This document shows, in pieces, positions 6,631 to 13,393 of a DNA stretch of 16,103 bases. Both the position numbers and the translations under genes were made by a program. Each line of letters starts with the position of its first letter. Position 1 is the first letter of the stretch. Under the pieces are notes generated by a model that did no database searches, was not told the origin of the DNA, and saw only the letters and a list, made by a program, of their open reading frames with translations. Source of the stretch: Anaerolineae bacterium. GTDB lineage: Bacteria; Chloroflexota; Anaerolineae; 4572-78; NAK82. The DNA lies in NCBI GenBank assembly GCA_030598425.1, contig JAUVPY010000009.1, positions 1 through 16,103 of the forward strand, read 5' to 3'.

Positions 6631-8399
6631 CACCCCGCTCCGCTCCAGCGCTTGAGAGGAACGTCAAGGCGCACCAACGTTCCGGCTCCTTGCTGTGATT
6701 GAACTGAGCAACGGCCTCCTACTAACTCGGCACGTTCTTCAATGTTCAAGAGACCCAGATGGCCGCCTTCGCGTCGCCGTTGGGCATCCTCCATATCAAA
6801 CCCAACACCATCGTCCTGGATTTCGGCTGAGAACAGGTGGTCATCTACCCGCAGTCGTATCATGATCTGGCCCGCGTGGGCATGTTTTCTAGCATTGCCC
6901 ACCGCTTCCTCTACTACAGCAAACACCACGCTTTCGGTCTGCTTTTCGAGCTGGCCATCGTAGCCGCCGGGATCTACCTCCACGTTGAGGTTCTCAGTCT
7001 CGCGCAGCCGTTCAGCGTACTGCTCCAGCGCAGCAGCCAGGCCCTGCGTCTCCAGGACAACTGGCCGCAATGTGAATAGCATAGTGCGCACTTCGTGCGT
7101 GGTTCTCCGAGTCAACTCCTCGACCTTTGCTACTTCGGCCTCAATCTTCTGATAGGCTTGACGCTTCTTGAGCATCATCCGGATAAAATTGAGCCGCATC
7201 GCGACAGCCGAGATCGTCTGGGTGGGACCATCGTGAAGATCACGCGCGAGCTTAAGCCGGGCTTCTGACTCCTTTTCCAGAATCTTGCGTTGTTCCGCCT
7301 GTAGGTCCTGATATAATTGGGCATTCTTGAGGGCAATGACCGCTTGATTGCAGAAAGTGGTCAAGGTTTCGCCGTGCTCCTCGGTGAAGTAATCCTGGGT
7401 TGAGCTGGCAAATAAAAGCACACCAAAGGAGTCGAACCCGGCTCGCAACGGCGCGCAGATGGCCGATTGGGCCTGTTGCATACATATAAATTGCGCAAGC
7501 ACGGGATCATTGGAGATCTGATCGCTGATGGCCGGCTCGGCCGTGAAAATCGCCCGGGCGATTAACCCGCTTTGCCCGGACACAACGCGTTTATCATCGG
7601 AGCGCGGAATATTGTGCCCGGCCTGAACCTTCAGCCTTTCGGGGTTGCCTTCTTCTTCAAAGAGCAGAATCAAGCCTACCAGCGGATCGTCCGGGCCCGC
7701 CATTTCGGTGACGCCCATCAGACTCATGTTAAGCATCGTGGTCAGAACTCGCTCGTAGTTGAGCGTGGCACTCAAAGTGCTGGCCATCTCGTAGATCGCC
7801 TTGGCGCGTTCGTTGGCACGGCGCAGTGATTTCAGCTCCGTCGACTCTACGCGTTCCTGGGTCACTTTCTGCTGCCGGTTCAACAGTCCACTGACACAGG
7901 CGACCCCCAGCAGAACCAGTGAATTCAACCCGACTTTATACAGCCCTCCCAGGCTGTCGAAAGCCGGATCACTGATGGCGAGAGCACCGTAGATGAAGAC
8001 GACCACGACCGCCGTCGCCAGCCCCGCTTCGATGCCTACACGTAAGGAGGCAACTAACACCGGAAAGATGGTCAGCGGCAACAGTGGACTCGTCCATCCA
8101 CCGGTTAACGCCAGAAGCAGGATAGCGACCAACGTATCCGCCGCGACGCCAGCGATACGCATCCAATCGGGATACCACTGGACATATAGAGCGGCAGCCT
8201 GGACCAGATTCAGGATCGCACCCGCGGCGACCACGGCAACCACGGAGGAGAACCCCTCGCTCTGGGCTGGATTGAGCCAGGCAAGCACAAGGGCAGAGCC
8301 AAGCCACAACCAACGTAGGAGGAAGATCAGCCAGTCCGACGCTAGAGGGTTTTCTGGATCACGATCGGGGGGATGTAGGTGTTGTTCGAGTACGGACAT
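6630..8399 (-). CDS. Membrane sensor histidine kinase (GAF, HisKA_3, HATPase_c)
   Basis: NarL/DegS-type two-component kinase, 589 aa. Residues about 22-172 hold four to six membrane helices of the MASE-like type. A short coiled segment (about 175-205) leads to a GAF-like domain (about 210-365). The dimerisation/phosphoacceptor helix reads ARDLHDGPTQTIS with His389. The HATPase_c part has an N-box around EEAVGNARKHAHA (498-509; Asn502), G1 DDGVGFD (529-535) and G2 GHLGLLNI (546-553). Kinases of this class normally phosphorylate LuxR/NarL-type regulators; none is encoded in the window. ATG 8399 has AGAGG about 6 nt upstream. The stop overlaps the next gene's start. Confidence 0.93.
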   Translation of the reverse strand: MSVLEQHLHPPDRDPENPLASDWLIFLLRWLWLGSALVLAWLNPAQSEGFSSVVAVVAAGAILNLVQAAALYVQWYPDWMRIAGVAADTLVAILLLALTGGWTSPLLPLTIFPVLVASLRVGIEAGLATAVVVVFIYGALAISDPAFDSLGGLYKVGLNSLVLLGVACVSGLLNRQQKVTQERVESTELKSLRRANERAKAIYEMASTLSATLNYERVLTTMLNMSLMGVTEMAGPDDPLVGLILLFEEEGNPERLKVQAGHNIPRSDDKRVVSGQSGLIARAIFTAEPAISDQISNDPVLAQFICMQQAQSAICAPLRAGFDSFGVLLFASSTQDYFTEEHGETLTTFCNQAVIALKNAQLYQDLQAEQRKILEKESEARLKLARDLHDGPTQTISAVAMRLNFIRMMLKKRQAYQKIEAEVAKVEELTRRTTHEVRTMLFTLRPVVLETQGLAAALEQYAERLRETENLNVEVDPGGYDGQLEKQTESVVFAVVEEAVGNARKHAHAGQIMIRLRVDDHLFSAEIQDDGVGFDMEDAQRRREGGHLGLLNIEERAELVGGRCSVQSQQGAGTLVRLDVPLKRWSGAG

Positions 8400-8479
8400 T
8401 TAGTGCCTCTGGAAAACAACCAAAAGCGCGACGCGCTCGGCCCGGCAAACGGCTCCGTTGCGCAGTCGCAGCTAGTTTC

Positions 8480-8508
8480 ATTCTACCACATTTTCTAACA
8501 CACTTCAA
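8480..8508 (-). promoter_or_regulatory. Sigma-70-like promoter of the histidine kinase gene
   Basis: Read on the minus strand: -35 TTGAAG (8508-8503), a 17-nt spacer, and -10 TAGAAT (8485-8480). The start would be near 8473, giving a leader of about 74 nt before ATG 8399. Two mismatches to each consensus hexamer or fewer, with ideal spacing. This is the best two-box promoter I found in the window. Confidence 0.6.
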
Positions 8509-8541
8509 TTCCCTGGAATAGGAATTAATGGCTGTTTCTCC

Positions 8542-8572
8542 GGCTTTCCTATCCGATTGGTATCCGAAAGCC
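8542..8572 (-). terminator. Weak hairpin after the DinB-like gene
   Basis: GGCTTTC (8542-8548) pairs with GAAAGCC (8566-8572) around a 17-nt loop that contains a TATCCGA direct repeat. It lies 51 nt beyond the DinB-like stop and just upstream of the kinase promoter, where a terminator of the SDR-HAD-DinB unit would be expected. There is no U-tract, so support is weak. The rest of 8509-8622 shows nothing recognisable. Confidence 0.25.
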
Positions 8573-8622
8573 CTACGTACCGGCGTCGATCTAAGGTCAC
8601 ACCAGGCAGCGACGCCACGGCA

Positions 8623-9102
8623 CTAAGCGCGCCAGGTATCCATTGTCTGTCTGAGAACGGCGAATTCACCAATGTGGTAGGCGTTGTGATCGGCAACCAA
8701 CATGATTTCACGCAACACTGTGTAACCCGTGGCGTGGCGAAGAGGAACGTACAAATCGGTGCCAGAGTCCTCGACCATATCCTGTAGTGCACGAAGATCA
8801 GCGCGGAAGTCGCTGTTGGTCTTCTCCCACTTGACTTCGTCCGCCTGCTCATCCGGCGGAGGCCAGTATCCCTCGGGCCACCGGGGCGAAACGTGATCGG
8901 GATCTCGGGTAAACTCAAGAATATCCCATTGGGCAATCCGAATATGGTCCAGGAGATGCCAGGGCGTGTAGGAGACATTGGGAGGCAGACTGTTGATGCG
9001 CTCCATTGGGAAGTCAGCCACCGCCTGATCAAAGGTCATATGCGCATTTCCCCCACGCAAGAGAAAGAGCAATTGTTCTCGTACGACTCGATCAGCATCC
9101 AC
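8623..9102 (-). CDS. DinB-like putative metal-dependent protein
   Basis: A 159-aa four-helix-bundle protein of the DinB/YfiT superfamily. Candidate metal ligands are His53 in WHLLDHI (48-54), and His139 and His143 in ADHNAYHIGEF (137-147), the usual three-histidine arrangement. Members include thiol transferases and many uncharacterised stress proteins; substrate is not predictable. It starts at a GTG (9102) only 3 nt after the HAD stop, with AAAAGGAG embedded in the HAD 3' end 9 nt upstream, so it is very likely translated from the same transcript. A 175-aa frame on the same strand over this gene has no family features and is an alternate-frame shadow. Confidence 0.85.
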   Translation of the reverse strand: MDADRVVREQLLFLLRGGNAHMTFDQAVADFPMERINSLPPNVSYTPWHLLDHIRIAQWDILEFTRDPDHVSPRWPEGYWPPPDEQADEVKWEKTNSDFRADLRALQDMVEDSGTDLYVPLRHATGYTVLREIMLVADHNAYHIGEFAVLRQTMDTWRA

Positions 9103-9105
9103 GAC

Positions 9106-9777
9106 TCACAGCTCCTTTTCAAGAATCTGATCCGTAACTTCACGCAAATCTTTGCCAACGATATCTGGTCGCTCCGCCGACGGGCCCAGTACCTTTCCGG
9201 GCCGCGCGATGAAGGCGGCAGCGCACCCTGCCCGCATGGCTCCGGCGATATCCCAGTCGTGAGCCGCGACCAAACGAATATCGCCAATATCAACGCCAAG
9301 TTCTTTGGCTGCCATACGATACGTTTCGGCGGCCGGCTTGAAACGACGCACAGCCTCAACAGACAGAATCATCTCGAAATAATCGATCAACTCTGCATTG
9401 GTCAATTGAGCCCTGGCCGCCTGCGTCGTCGAGTTTGTCAGAGTAGCCAGCCGCAGATCAGCATCACGCAGGCGCGACAGACTCTTAGACACCTCGGGAT
9501 GCGGTGGCAGGGTGAGCATGCCCTCACGAATCCGCGCTCGGTCATTGGCCGAAAGATCAACGCCCAGCCGTGCCGAGATTACGTCAAGTGTCTCACCGCC
9601 GATGGTGCCAAAGTCGGAATAGGTATCCGTCACCGTGGCCACCAGCGCCGACAGGAGAACCTGGGCAAACCACGCATCGAGAACGGCAGCATCGCCGAAG
9701 GCGCGCCGAAAGTGAGGCTCGAGCGCCCGTAGATCGAGCAACGTTTCATTCACATCAAACACAATGACTCTTGGCAT
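9106..9777 (-). CDS. HAD-superfamily hydrolase, haloacid dehalogenase type II-like
   Basis: A 223-aa HAD protein. Motif I is FDVNETLLD (7-15) with nucleophile Asp8; motif II is TLTNST (112-117); Lys147 lies in RFKPAAETYR (145-154); motif IV is VAAHDWDIAGA (170-180). The type II (L-2-haloacid) subgroup is the closest style. However, well-studied dehalogenases have VSSNAWD where this has VAAHDWD, and the Arg that binds the carboxylate is not evident, so dehalogenase activity should not be assumed. ATG 9777 is chosen because GGGAGGG lies 6 nt upstream and motif I follows normally; ATGs at 9807 and 9792 would only add residues before the first strand. It lies 66 nt after the SDR and 3 nt before the DinB-like gene. 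Confidence 0.88.
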   Translation of the reverse strand: MPRVIVFDVNETLLDLRALEPHFRRAFGDAAVLDAWFAQVLLSALVATVTDTYSDFGTIGGETLDVISARLGVDLSANDRARIREGMLTLPPHPEVSKSLSRLRDADLRLATLTNSTTQAARAQLTNAELIDYFEMILSVEAVRRFKPAAETYRMAAKELGVDIGDIRLVAAHDWDIAGAMRAGCAAAFIARPGKVLGPSAERPDIVGKDLREVTDQILEKEL

Positions 9778-9843
9778 CACAATCCCTCCCATACGTACCA
9801 CATACAAGGCGAACGTTTTGCAGTCTTCGAAAAGCTCATATTC

Positions 9844-10578
9844 TTATAGGAATTGACCGCCGTCGATGGGGATGACGACCCCGGTGAGGAAATCCTGGCG
9901 CAAGAGGTGCAGAACATTTTCGGCCACGATCTGGGGACTGCCAGGCTGCTTAAGAGGAACCTGTGTTTGGGCCAGGTTCTCCAGGTAGGTTACGTCTTCA
10001 CCCGGTGGGGGCAGGATTGCACCCAGGGCGACGGCGTTGGCGGTGATGCGCGGGGCCAGTTCGTGAGCCAGCATCTCAGTCATGCTCCACAGTCCCCCCT
10101 TGGCCAGGCGGTAAACGAAGTGGTCGGGAGCAGGTCGGCGAAGGCGCGCATCGAGGATGTTGACGATTTTGCCCTGTCCATCAGGCGGAATCTGGGCCGC
10201 AAAGGCCTGGCTGAGCAGGAATGGGGCCCGCAAGTTGACGGCGAACAGCTTGTCCCACAGCGGCAGCTCAGTTGTGCTAAAGGTGTCCTCTTCGGGGAAT
10301 ATGGCGGCACTGTTGATCAGAACGTCAACCTGTCCGCATCGATCAACCGCGGCCGGGATGACGCCCTGGGTTGCGGCAGCGTCGGCCAGGTTGGCGCTGT
10401 AGATATGCGCCTCGACGCCGAATGCGCCGGCATCAGCCCGGGTCTGCTGAGCGGGAGCTGCCGAACGGCCATAATGGATGAACACGTCACAGCCGGCCTC
10501 GGCCAAAGCCAAAGTCAACGCCCGACCCACGCGTACTGCACCGCCGGTGATCACAGCAACTTTGCCTTCTAGTTCCAT
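9844..10578 (-). CDS. Short-chain dehydrogenase, pteridine reductase (FolM/PTR1)-like
   Basis: A 244-aa Rossmann-fold SDR. The cofactor loop is TGGAVRVGRA (11-20); IHYGRS (34-39) resembles the HYxxS NADPH-binding motif of pteridine reductases; INSAAIF (88-94) corresponds to NNAG. The active site is Asp143 in IVNILDAR, Tyr156 and Lys160 (YRLAK). The usual catalytic Ser is Asp, and the Asp-Tyr distance of 13 equals that of Leishmania PTR1 (Asp181-Tyr194-Lys198). This supports reduction of dihydropterin or dihydrofolate, though the substrate is inference. ATG 10578 has a strong AAGGAGG 5 nt upstream. First gene of the SDR-HAD-DinB unit. Confidence 0.88.
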   Translation of the reverse strand: MELEGKVAVITGGAVRVGRALTLALAEAGCDVFIHYGRSAAPAQQTRADAGAFGVEAHIYSANLADAAATQGVIPAAVDRCGQVDVLINSAAIFPEEDTFSTTELPLWDKLFAVNLRAPFLLSQAFAAQIPPDGQGKIVNILDARLRRPAPDHFVYRLAKGGLWSMTEMLAHELAPRITANAVALGAILPPPGEDVTYLENLAQTQVPLKQPGSPQIVAENVLHLLRQDFLTGVVIPIDGGQFL

Positions 10579-10590
10579 TGACGCCTCCTT

Positions 10591-10660
10591 CCTACAATTT
10601 CTTTAACCATTTTATAATTGCTTTCATATCCCTATCTTATGATCTTATGCTATAGTATAC
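10591..10660. promoter_or_regulatory. AT-rich divergent promoter region with tandem 8-mer
   Basis: This 70-nt AT-rich stretch lies between the SDR and the + strand transcription unit. On the + strand, TGC-TATAGT (10648-10656) is an extended -10 box with a predicted start near 10663. Two perfect tandem copies of ATCTTATG (10634-10641 and 10642-10649) run directly into it and occupy the -35 to -15 zone, where a regulator might bind. For the SDR, minus-strand TATAAA (10616-10611) or TATACT (10659-10654) are possible -10 boxes without good -35 partners. Confidence 0.4.
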
Positions 10661-10664
10661 CTGA

Positions 10665-10768
10665 GTTCGGGGTTCTTAGATGAGGTGACCGGCACTAAGT
10701 TAAAGGAAAAATGGCCGGGATCAGCCGAATTCTTTGCCCCCTGAAGTGCCGGTCACCTTTCCCCGAAC
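10665..10768 (+). repeat. Nested inverted repeat / candidate structured RNA leader
   Basis: Outer arms GTTCGGGG (10665-10672) and CCCCGAAC (10761-10768) pair perfectly over 8 bp. Inner arms AGGTGACCGGCACT (10683-10696) and AGTGCCGGTCACCT (10745-10758) pair perfectly over 14 bp. The left side has 10 unpaired bases between helices and the right side 2. The 48-nt loop (10697-10744) can form a small GGC/GCC hairpin and holds an AAAGGA-preceded ATG (10711) opening a 21-codon frame to TAG 10774-10776. The predicted transcription start is 2 nt before the outer arm. Each inner arm is also a GTG-N5-CAC quasi-palindrome, so DNA binding by a regulator or a dispersed repeat are alternatives. Confidence 0.6.
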
Positions 10769-10811
10769 CAAGATAGCTATCAGTCAATCGGATCGAGTGG
10801 GTAAGTCTGCA

Positions 10812-11213
10812 ATGCACACACACCATTGTCTGGCAAGCATCGCCAAGTACGAATTAAATGCATTGGTGCAAGACACCAAGAGTGCTGTCGACGGCTTGCA
10901 ACGCCAGCGCGAGTCGGTAGCCCAGGCGATCGAGAGCACCCAGCTTGCAAATGAGCGCCCCGGCCAACCACCAGACGAAGTGCTCGAGCAAGCAGTAGGG
11001 CTGGTGGATTCGTTGAACCGTCTGAACGCTGCGTTAGATCAGGTGATGGGCGAGATCAAACAGATCGAAGAATTCCCGCCGACTGCCGAGCCGCTTGTCG
11101 CATTGCCACTCTGCGTAACCTGGCCATCCAACGAGAACCATTCAATGGCCGAAATCAATCTTCACGAAGTATCACAGACCTCACTTAATCCTCCCCACTC
11201 TGGCAATAGGTAG
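10812..11213 (+). CDS. Hypothetical protein with central coiled coil
   Basis: I do not recognise a family. The 133-aa frame has a His-rich start (MHTHHC), then two amphipathic helices (about 10-47 and 56-87) with heptad-like Leu/Ile/Val spacing, separated by a NERPGQPPDE turn, and a loosely structured tail. No signal peptide or membrane segment. ATG 10812 gives a leader of about 150 nt after the inverted repeat; its Shine-Dalgarno is poor (GAGTGGG, about 10 nt upstream). The frame is open back to a TTG at 10734, but that part would encode the right arm of the inverted repeat. The last 29 bases overlap the convergent lipoprotein gene. Coding status is supported only by length and sensible codon choice. 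Confidence 0.5.
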   Translation: MHTHHCLASIAKYELNALVQDTKSAVDGLQRQRESVAQAIESTQLANERPGQPPDEVLEQAVGLVDSLNRLNAALDQVMGEIKQIEEFPPTAEPLVALPLCVTWPSNENHSMAEINLHEVSQTSLNPPHSGNR

Positions 11214-11985
11214 AGACAATCTCCGCAGGCGGGATCTTTCCCACCCAGTCCTCAACCTCGCTCATCTCACACACCACGACGGGGTTGGACGGCAGGTTGG
11301 AGATTTCCACCTGTTCTACCGATACCTCCTCTATCTCCCTCAACGTGTGAATGACGCCAAATATCTCCCCGTAGAGCACATCCTGATCCGTACTGCCTCC
11401 GGTGTCGAAAGCAACGGCCAACCGATTTTCATCGGCATCGAAATCAAAATCGACCACGTCCAGACCCCGGTTGACAAATGCCCTAGCCCAATCTGGCTCG
11501 TCGGGGATGGCTGGAGCCTCCACGCCATCTTCCCTCTGGAAACCAAACGCATAGGTATCTTCCGCACCCGTCAGATCCACCCCGGTCGGGGTGGTGGCCC
11601 GGTATTCGGGTGGGACCACCACCGAAACCGACTCATCCTTCCAGCACTTGCGAGCACAGCCCGGCTTGAACACCCCGACCGTTCCCTGGCCCTTTGAGTC
11701 AGTGATAGACCGCTCGTAGGCCATTTGGATAGTGACCCACGGCAACGGGGCTTCATCCGGGTCCCTCTCGCCATCGCCGTCCGTGTCGTGCCACGTTTCC
11801 ACCTCCGCGCTCGCGTACCCATCAACCGCAGCCCCACCAGGTGGAAAGTTACATCCCGAAGCACCTACCAGAAGGAGCGCGCAAGCGCAGACCGTCAAGA
11901 TTAGTCCGCCACGCAGTCCAATGGATTTCTGAATTGGCGCGAAAGTGATACGACGTTCGCTTAGTACGTGCACGAGGGAACCCAT
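11185..11985 (-). CDS. Putative lipoprotein with SdrD_B-like domain
   Basis: A 266-aa exported protein. A hydrophobic segment (about 27-42) ends in GASGC with candidate lipidated Cys45; Ala at -3 is acceptable but not the commonest lipobox residue. Residues about 53-150 resemble an SdrD_B/Cna_B-type beta-sandwich, with the calcium-loop-like DTDGDGERDPDEAPLP (about 67-82) followed by a repeated-strand pattern. The C-terminal 110 residues (rich in Asp/Val, two Cys) match nothing I recognise. ATG 11985 is 15 nt after the zincin-like gene's stop and has no strong Shine-Dalgarno; 26 residues precede the hydrophobic core, so a later start is possible. Role at the cell surface is inferred. Confidence 0.78.
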   Translation of the reverse strand: MGSLVHVLSERRITFAPIQKSIGLRGGLILTVCACALLLVGASGCNFPPGGAAVDGYASAEVETWHDTDGDGERDPDEAPLPWVTIQMAYERSITDSKGQGTVGVFKPGCARKCWKDESVSVVVPPEYRATTPTGVDLTGAEDTYAFGFQREDGVEAPAIPDEPDWARAFVNRGLDVVDFDFDADENRLAVAFDTGGSTDQDVLYGEIFGVIHTLREIEEVSVEQVEISNLPSNPVVVCEMSEVEDWVGKIPPAEIVSTYCQSGED

Positions 11986-12000
11986 CCGATTACCCGTTAC

Positions 12001-12729
12001 CTATCCGCCGCCGACGATGGTCCCCTTGATGAGGCCATCCACAAATGCCCAACGCAGGGTCTGGGTGTAATCCGGATAATACAAGAGGTCCCGGTAGCTG
12101 TCGTCGTCCTTGAAGCGTTCGACTCGCCCTTGCACCAGGGCGGGATAGACGTAGGCGGTTACCGACTCGCCGAAATCCTCCTTGCGATTGAAGTTCCGGT
12201 CCGACCCGGCAGGCGGCACGTCACCGTAGAAATAGCCAAAGCGGTTACATCCCGGCAGCCTGCCGGCATCATCACATTCGCCACGTAGCCTTTTAAGGAC
12301 CGTGGCCACCAAATTGGTGCGGCCGCCGGTATAGCTTTCCATAGCCTTGGACAGACCCCAGCCGAAATTGGCGTCCCAGACGTGAGCCAGTTCGTGCACC
12401 ACCGTCCAGGGGTCAATTGAGATCTCCGAAGCGGTGAACTTGATCCCGTGGATCGAAGCCAGCCCCCGGTGTTTCATCTCCACCTGGCTGATGGTGATCG
12501 ATCCGATGTTCTCGATGAACTTATCTGGGCCTCCCATAGCGTTGGCCAAATCGGCAACCCCTTTCTGCAGGGTATGCAGTTCTTCCAACGACCATTCCCC
12601 GCCGCTCCACTCCTGGGGGTCCGCCTCGGTCCCCTCCCCCCAATCCTTGACGACGCTGAGCTGGTAGGTCTCCTTCAGATTGTGCGCGATCTGATCAGCC
12701 TGCTGGCTGTCGGCTCTCGCGATGGTCAT
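12001..12729 (-). CDS. Putative zincin-like metalloprotease (HELAH)
   Basis: A 242-aa protein carrying VVHELAHVWDAN, an HExxH zinc site (His112, Glu113, His116). A second acidic motif, EDFGESVTAYV (184-194), about 70 residues later, could supply the third zinc ligand (Glu188) as in gluzincins; this assignment is inference. The N-terminal 100 residues have no recognised domain. There is no signal peptide, odd beside two exported neighbours, so it may act in the cytoplasm, leave by another route, or be an inactive relative. ATG 12729 has GGAGGGAGG close upstream. It lies 23 nt after the PEBP-like gene and 15 nt before the lipoprotein gene, suggesting co-transcription. Confidence 0.8.
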   Translation of the reverse strand: MTIARADSQQADQIAHNLKETYQLSVVKDWGEGTEADPQEWSGGEWSLEELHTLQKGVADLANAMGGPDKFIENIGSITISQVEMKHRGLASIHGIKFTASEISIDPWTVVHELAHVWDANFGWGLSKAMESYTGGRTNLVATVLKRLRGECDDAGRLPGCNRFGYFYGDVPPAGSDRNFNRKEDFGESVTAYVYPALVQGRVERFKDDDSYRDLLYYPDYTQTLRWAFVDGLIKGTIVGGG

Positions 12730-12752
12730 GTGCCTCCCTCCTATCGATCTTC

Positions 12753-13346
12753 CTACTCTCTGCTGTATACTCCTATCAGTTCCGCCTGGCCCAAGATGTG
12801 CCCTTCCATAGCCTGAAGCAATTGCTTCTTGTTCGCGCCAGAGGCTAAGTCAAGGGTCGTGTCCAGGGCGTAAAGCTTGAAGAAATAGCGATGCGTGCCG
12901 CTGGGCGGGCATGGCCCTCCATAGCCCAGCCGTCGCCAACTGTTTTGACCCTGTCGGCTCCCATCGGGTAGCTCAGCGTCCGAAGGGACTCCCTCCGGCA
13001 GAGACCGGGCTTCGCCGGGCAGGTTGAAGAGTATCCAGTGGTCCCAAATGCCCGCCGGCGCGTCAGGATCGTCGTTGGCAAGAGCGAAGCTCTGCGTGCC
13101 TTCGGGCGGATCACCCCACTCTAGAGGCGGTGAAACGTCATCGCCGTCACAGGTATACCTGACAGGAATCGTCTCCCCCTGGGCAAAAGCACTGCTCGTC
13201 AGTTCAAACGCCATAGCTTGACCCCCTTTCCCCGGCATGGCGGTGGGCGATGGGCTCGGCCCGCAGCCATCTATAGCCAGGGCCGCACTAGTCACGAGAA
13301 GAAACAGCAAAGTGGTTCTTCCTGCTTTTGCGCTCCAACCATCCAT
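12753..13346 (-). CDS. Exported YbhB/YbcL-type PEBP-like protein
   Basis: Phosphatidylethanolamine-binding-protein fold, the bacterial Raf-kinase-inhibitor-like family, 197 aa. Family motifs: DPDAPAGIWDHWILFNLP (about 91-109), NSWRRLGYGGPCPPSGTHRY (about 134-153) and FKLYALDTTLDL after it. Biochemical role in bacteria is unclear; a small anionic-ligand site is typical. The N-terminus (TTLLFLLVTSAALAIDGC) is a signal peptide ending in a cysteine, so a lipoprotein is likely, though Asp at -2 departs from the lipobox. ATG 13346 is chosen for AGGAGTTGAGG just upstream; a start at 13424 would overlap the FAD gene and put 26 polar residues before the signal. Confidence 0.9.
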   Translation of the reverse strand: MDGWSAKAGRTTLLFLLVTSAALAIDGCGPSPSPTAMPGKGGQAMAFELTSSAFAQGETIPVRYTCDGDDVSPPLEWGDPPEGTQSFALANDDPDAPAGIWDHWILFNLPGEARSLPEGVPSDAELPDGSRQGQNSWRRLGYGGPCPPSGTHRYFFKLYALDTTLDLASGANKKQLLQAMEGHILGQAELIGVYSRE

Positions 13347-13393
13347 AGTCCTCAACTCCTGATAGTCATTCAAACACAAGACTACGCCACCAA

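Noticed and set aside
8425..8437. AGCGCG-A-CGCGCT palindrome in the kinase leader
   Set aside because: A one-base loop makes it a poor RNA hairpin, and such short GC palindromes are common in GC-rich DNA; no second copy or other support seen.
8893..9732. 279-aa + strand open frame across the HAD and DinB-like genes
   Set aside because: Antisense to two genes with clear catalytic motifs and good ribosome-binding sites; no recognisable domain.
9853..10572. 239-aa + strand open frame antisense to the SDR
   Set aside because: It mirrors the SDR almost end to end, as expected from codon bias; the SDR motifs and AAGGAGG decide the strand.
11411..11985. Dockerin or EF-hand calcium domain in the lipoprotein
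   Set aside because: Only one DTDGDGERDPDE loop is present, without the paired second loop; the surrounding strand pattern fits an SdrD_B-like fold better.
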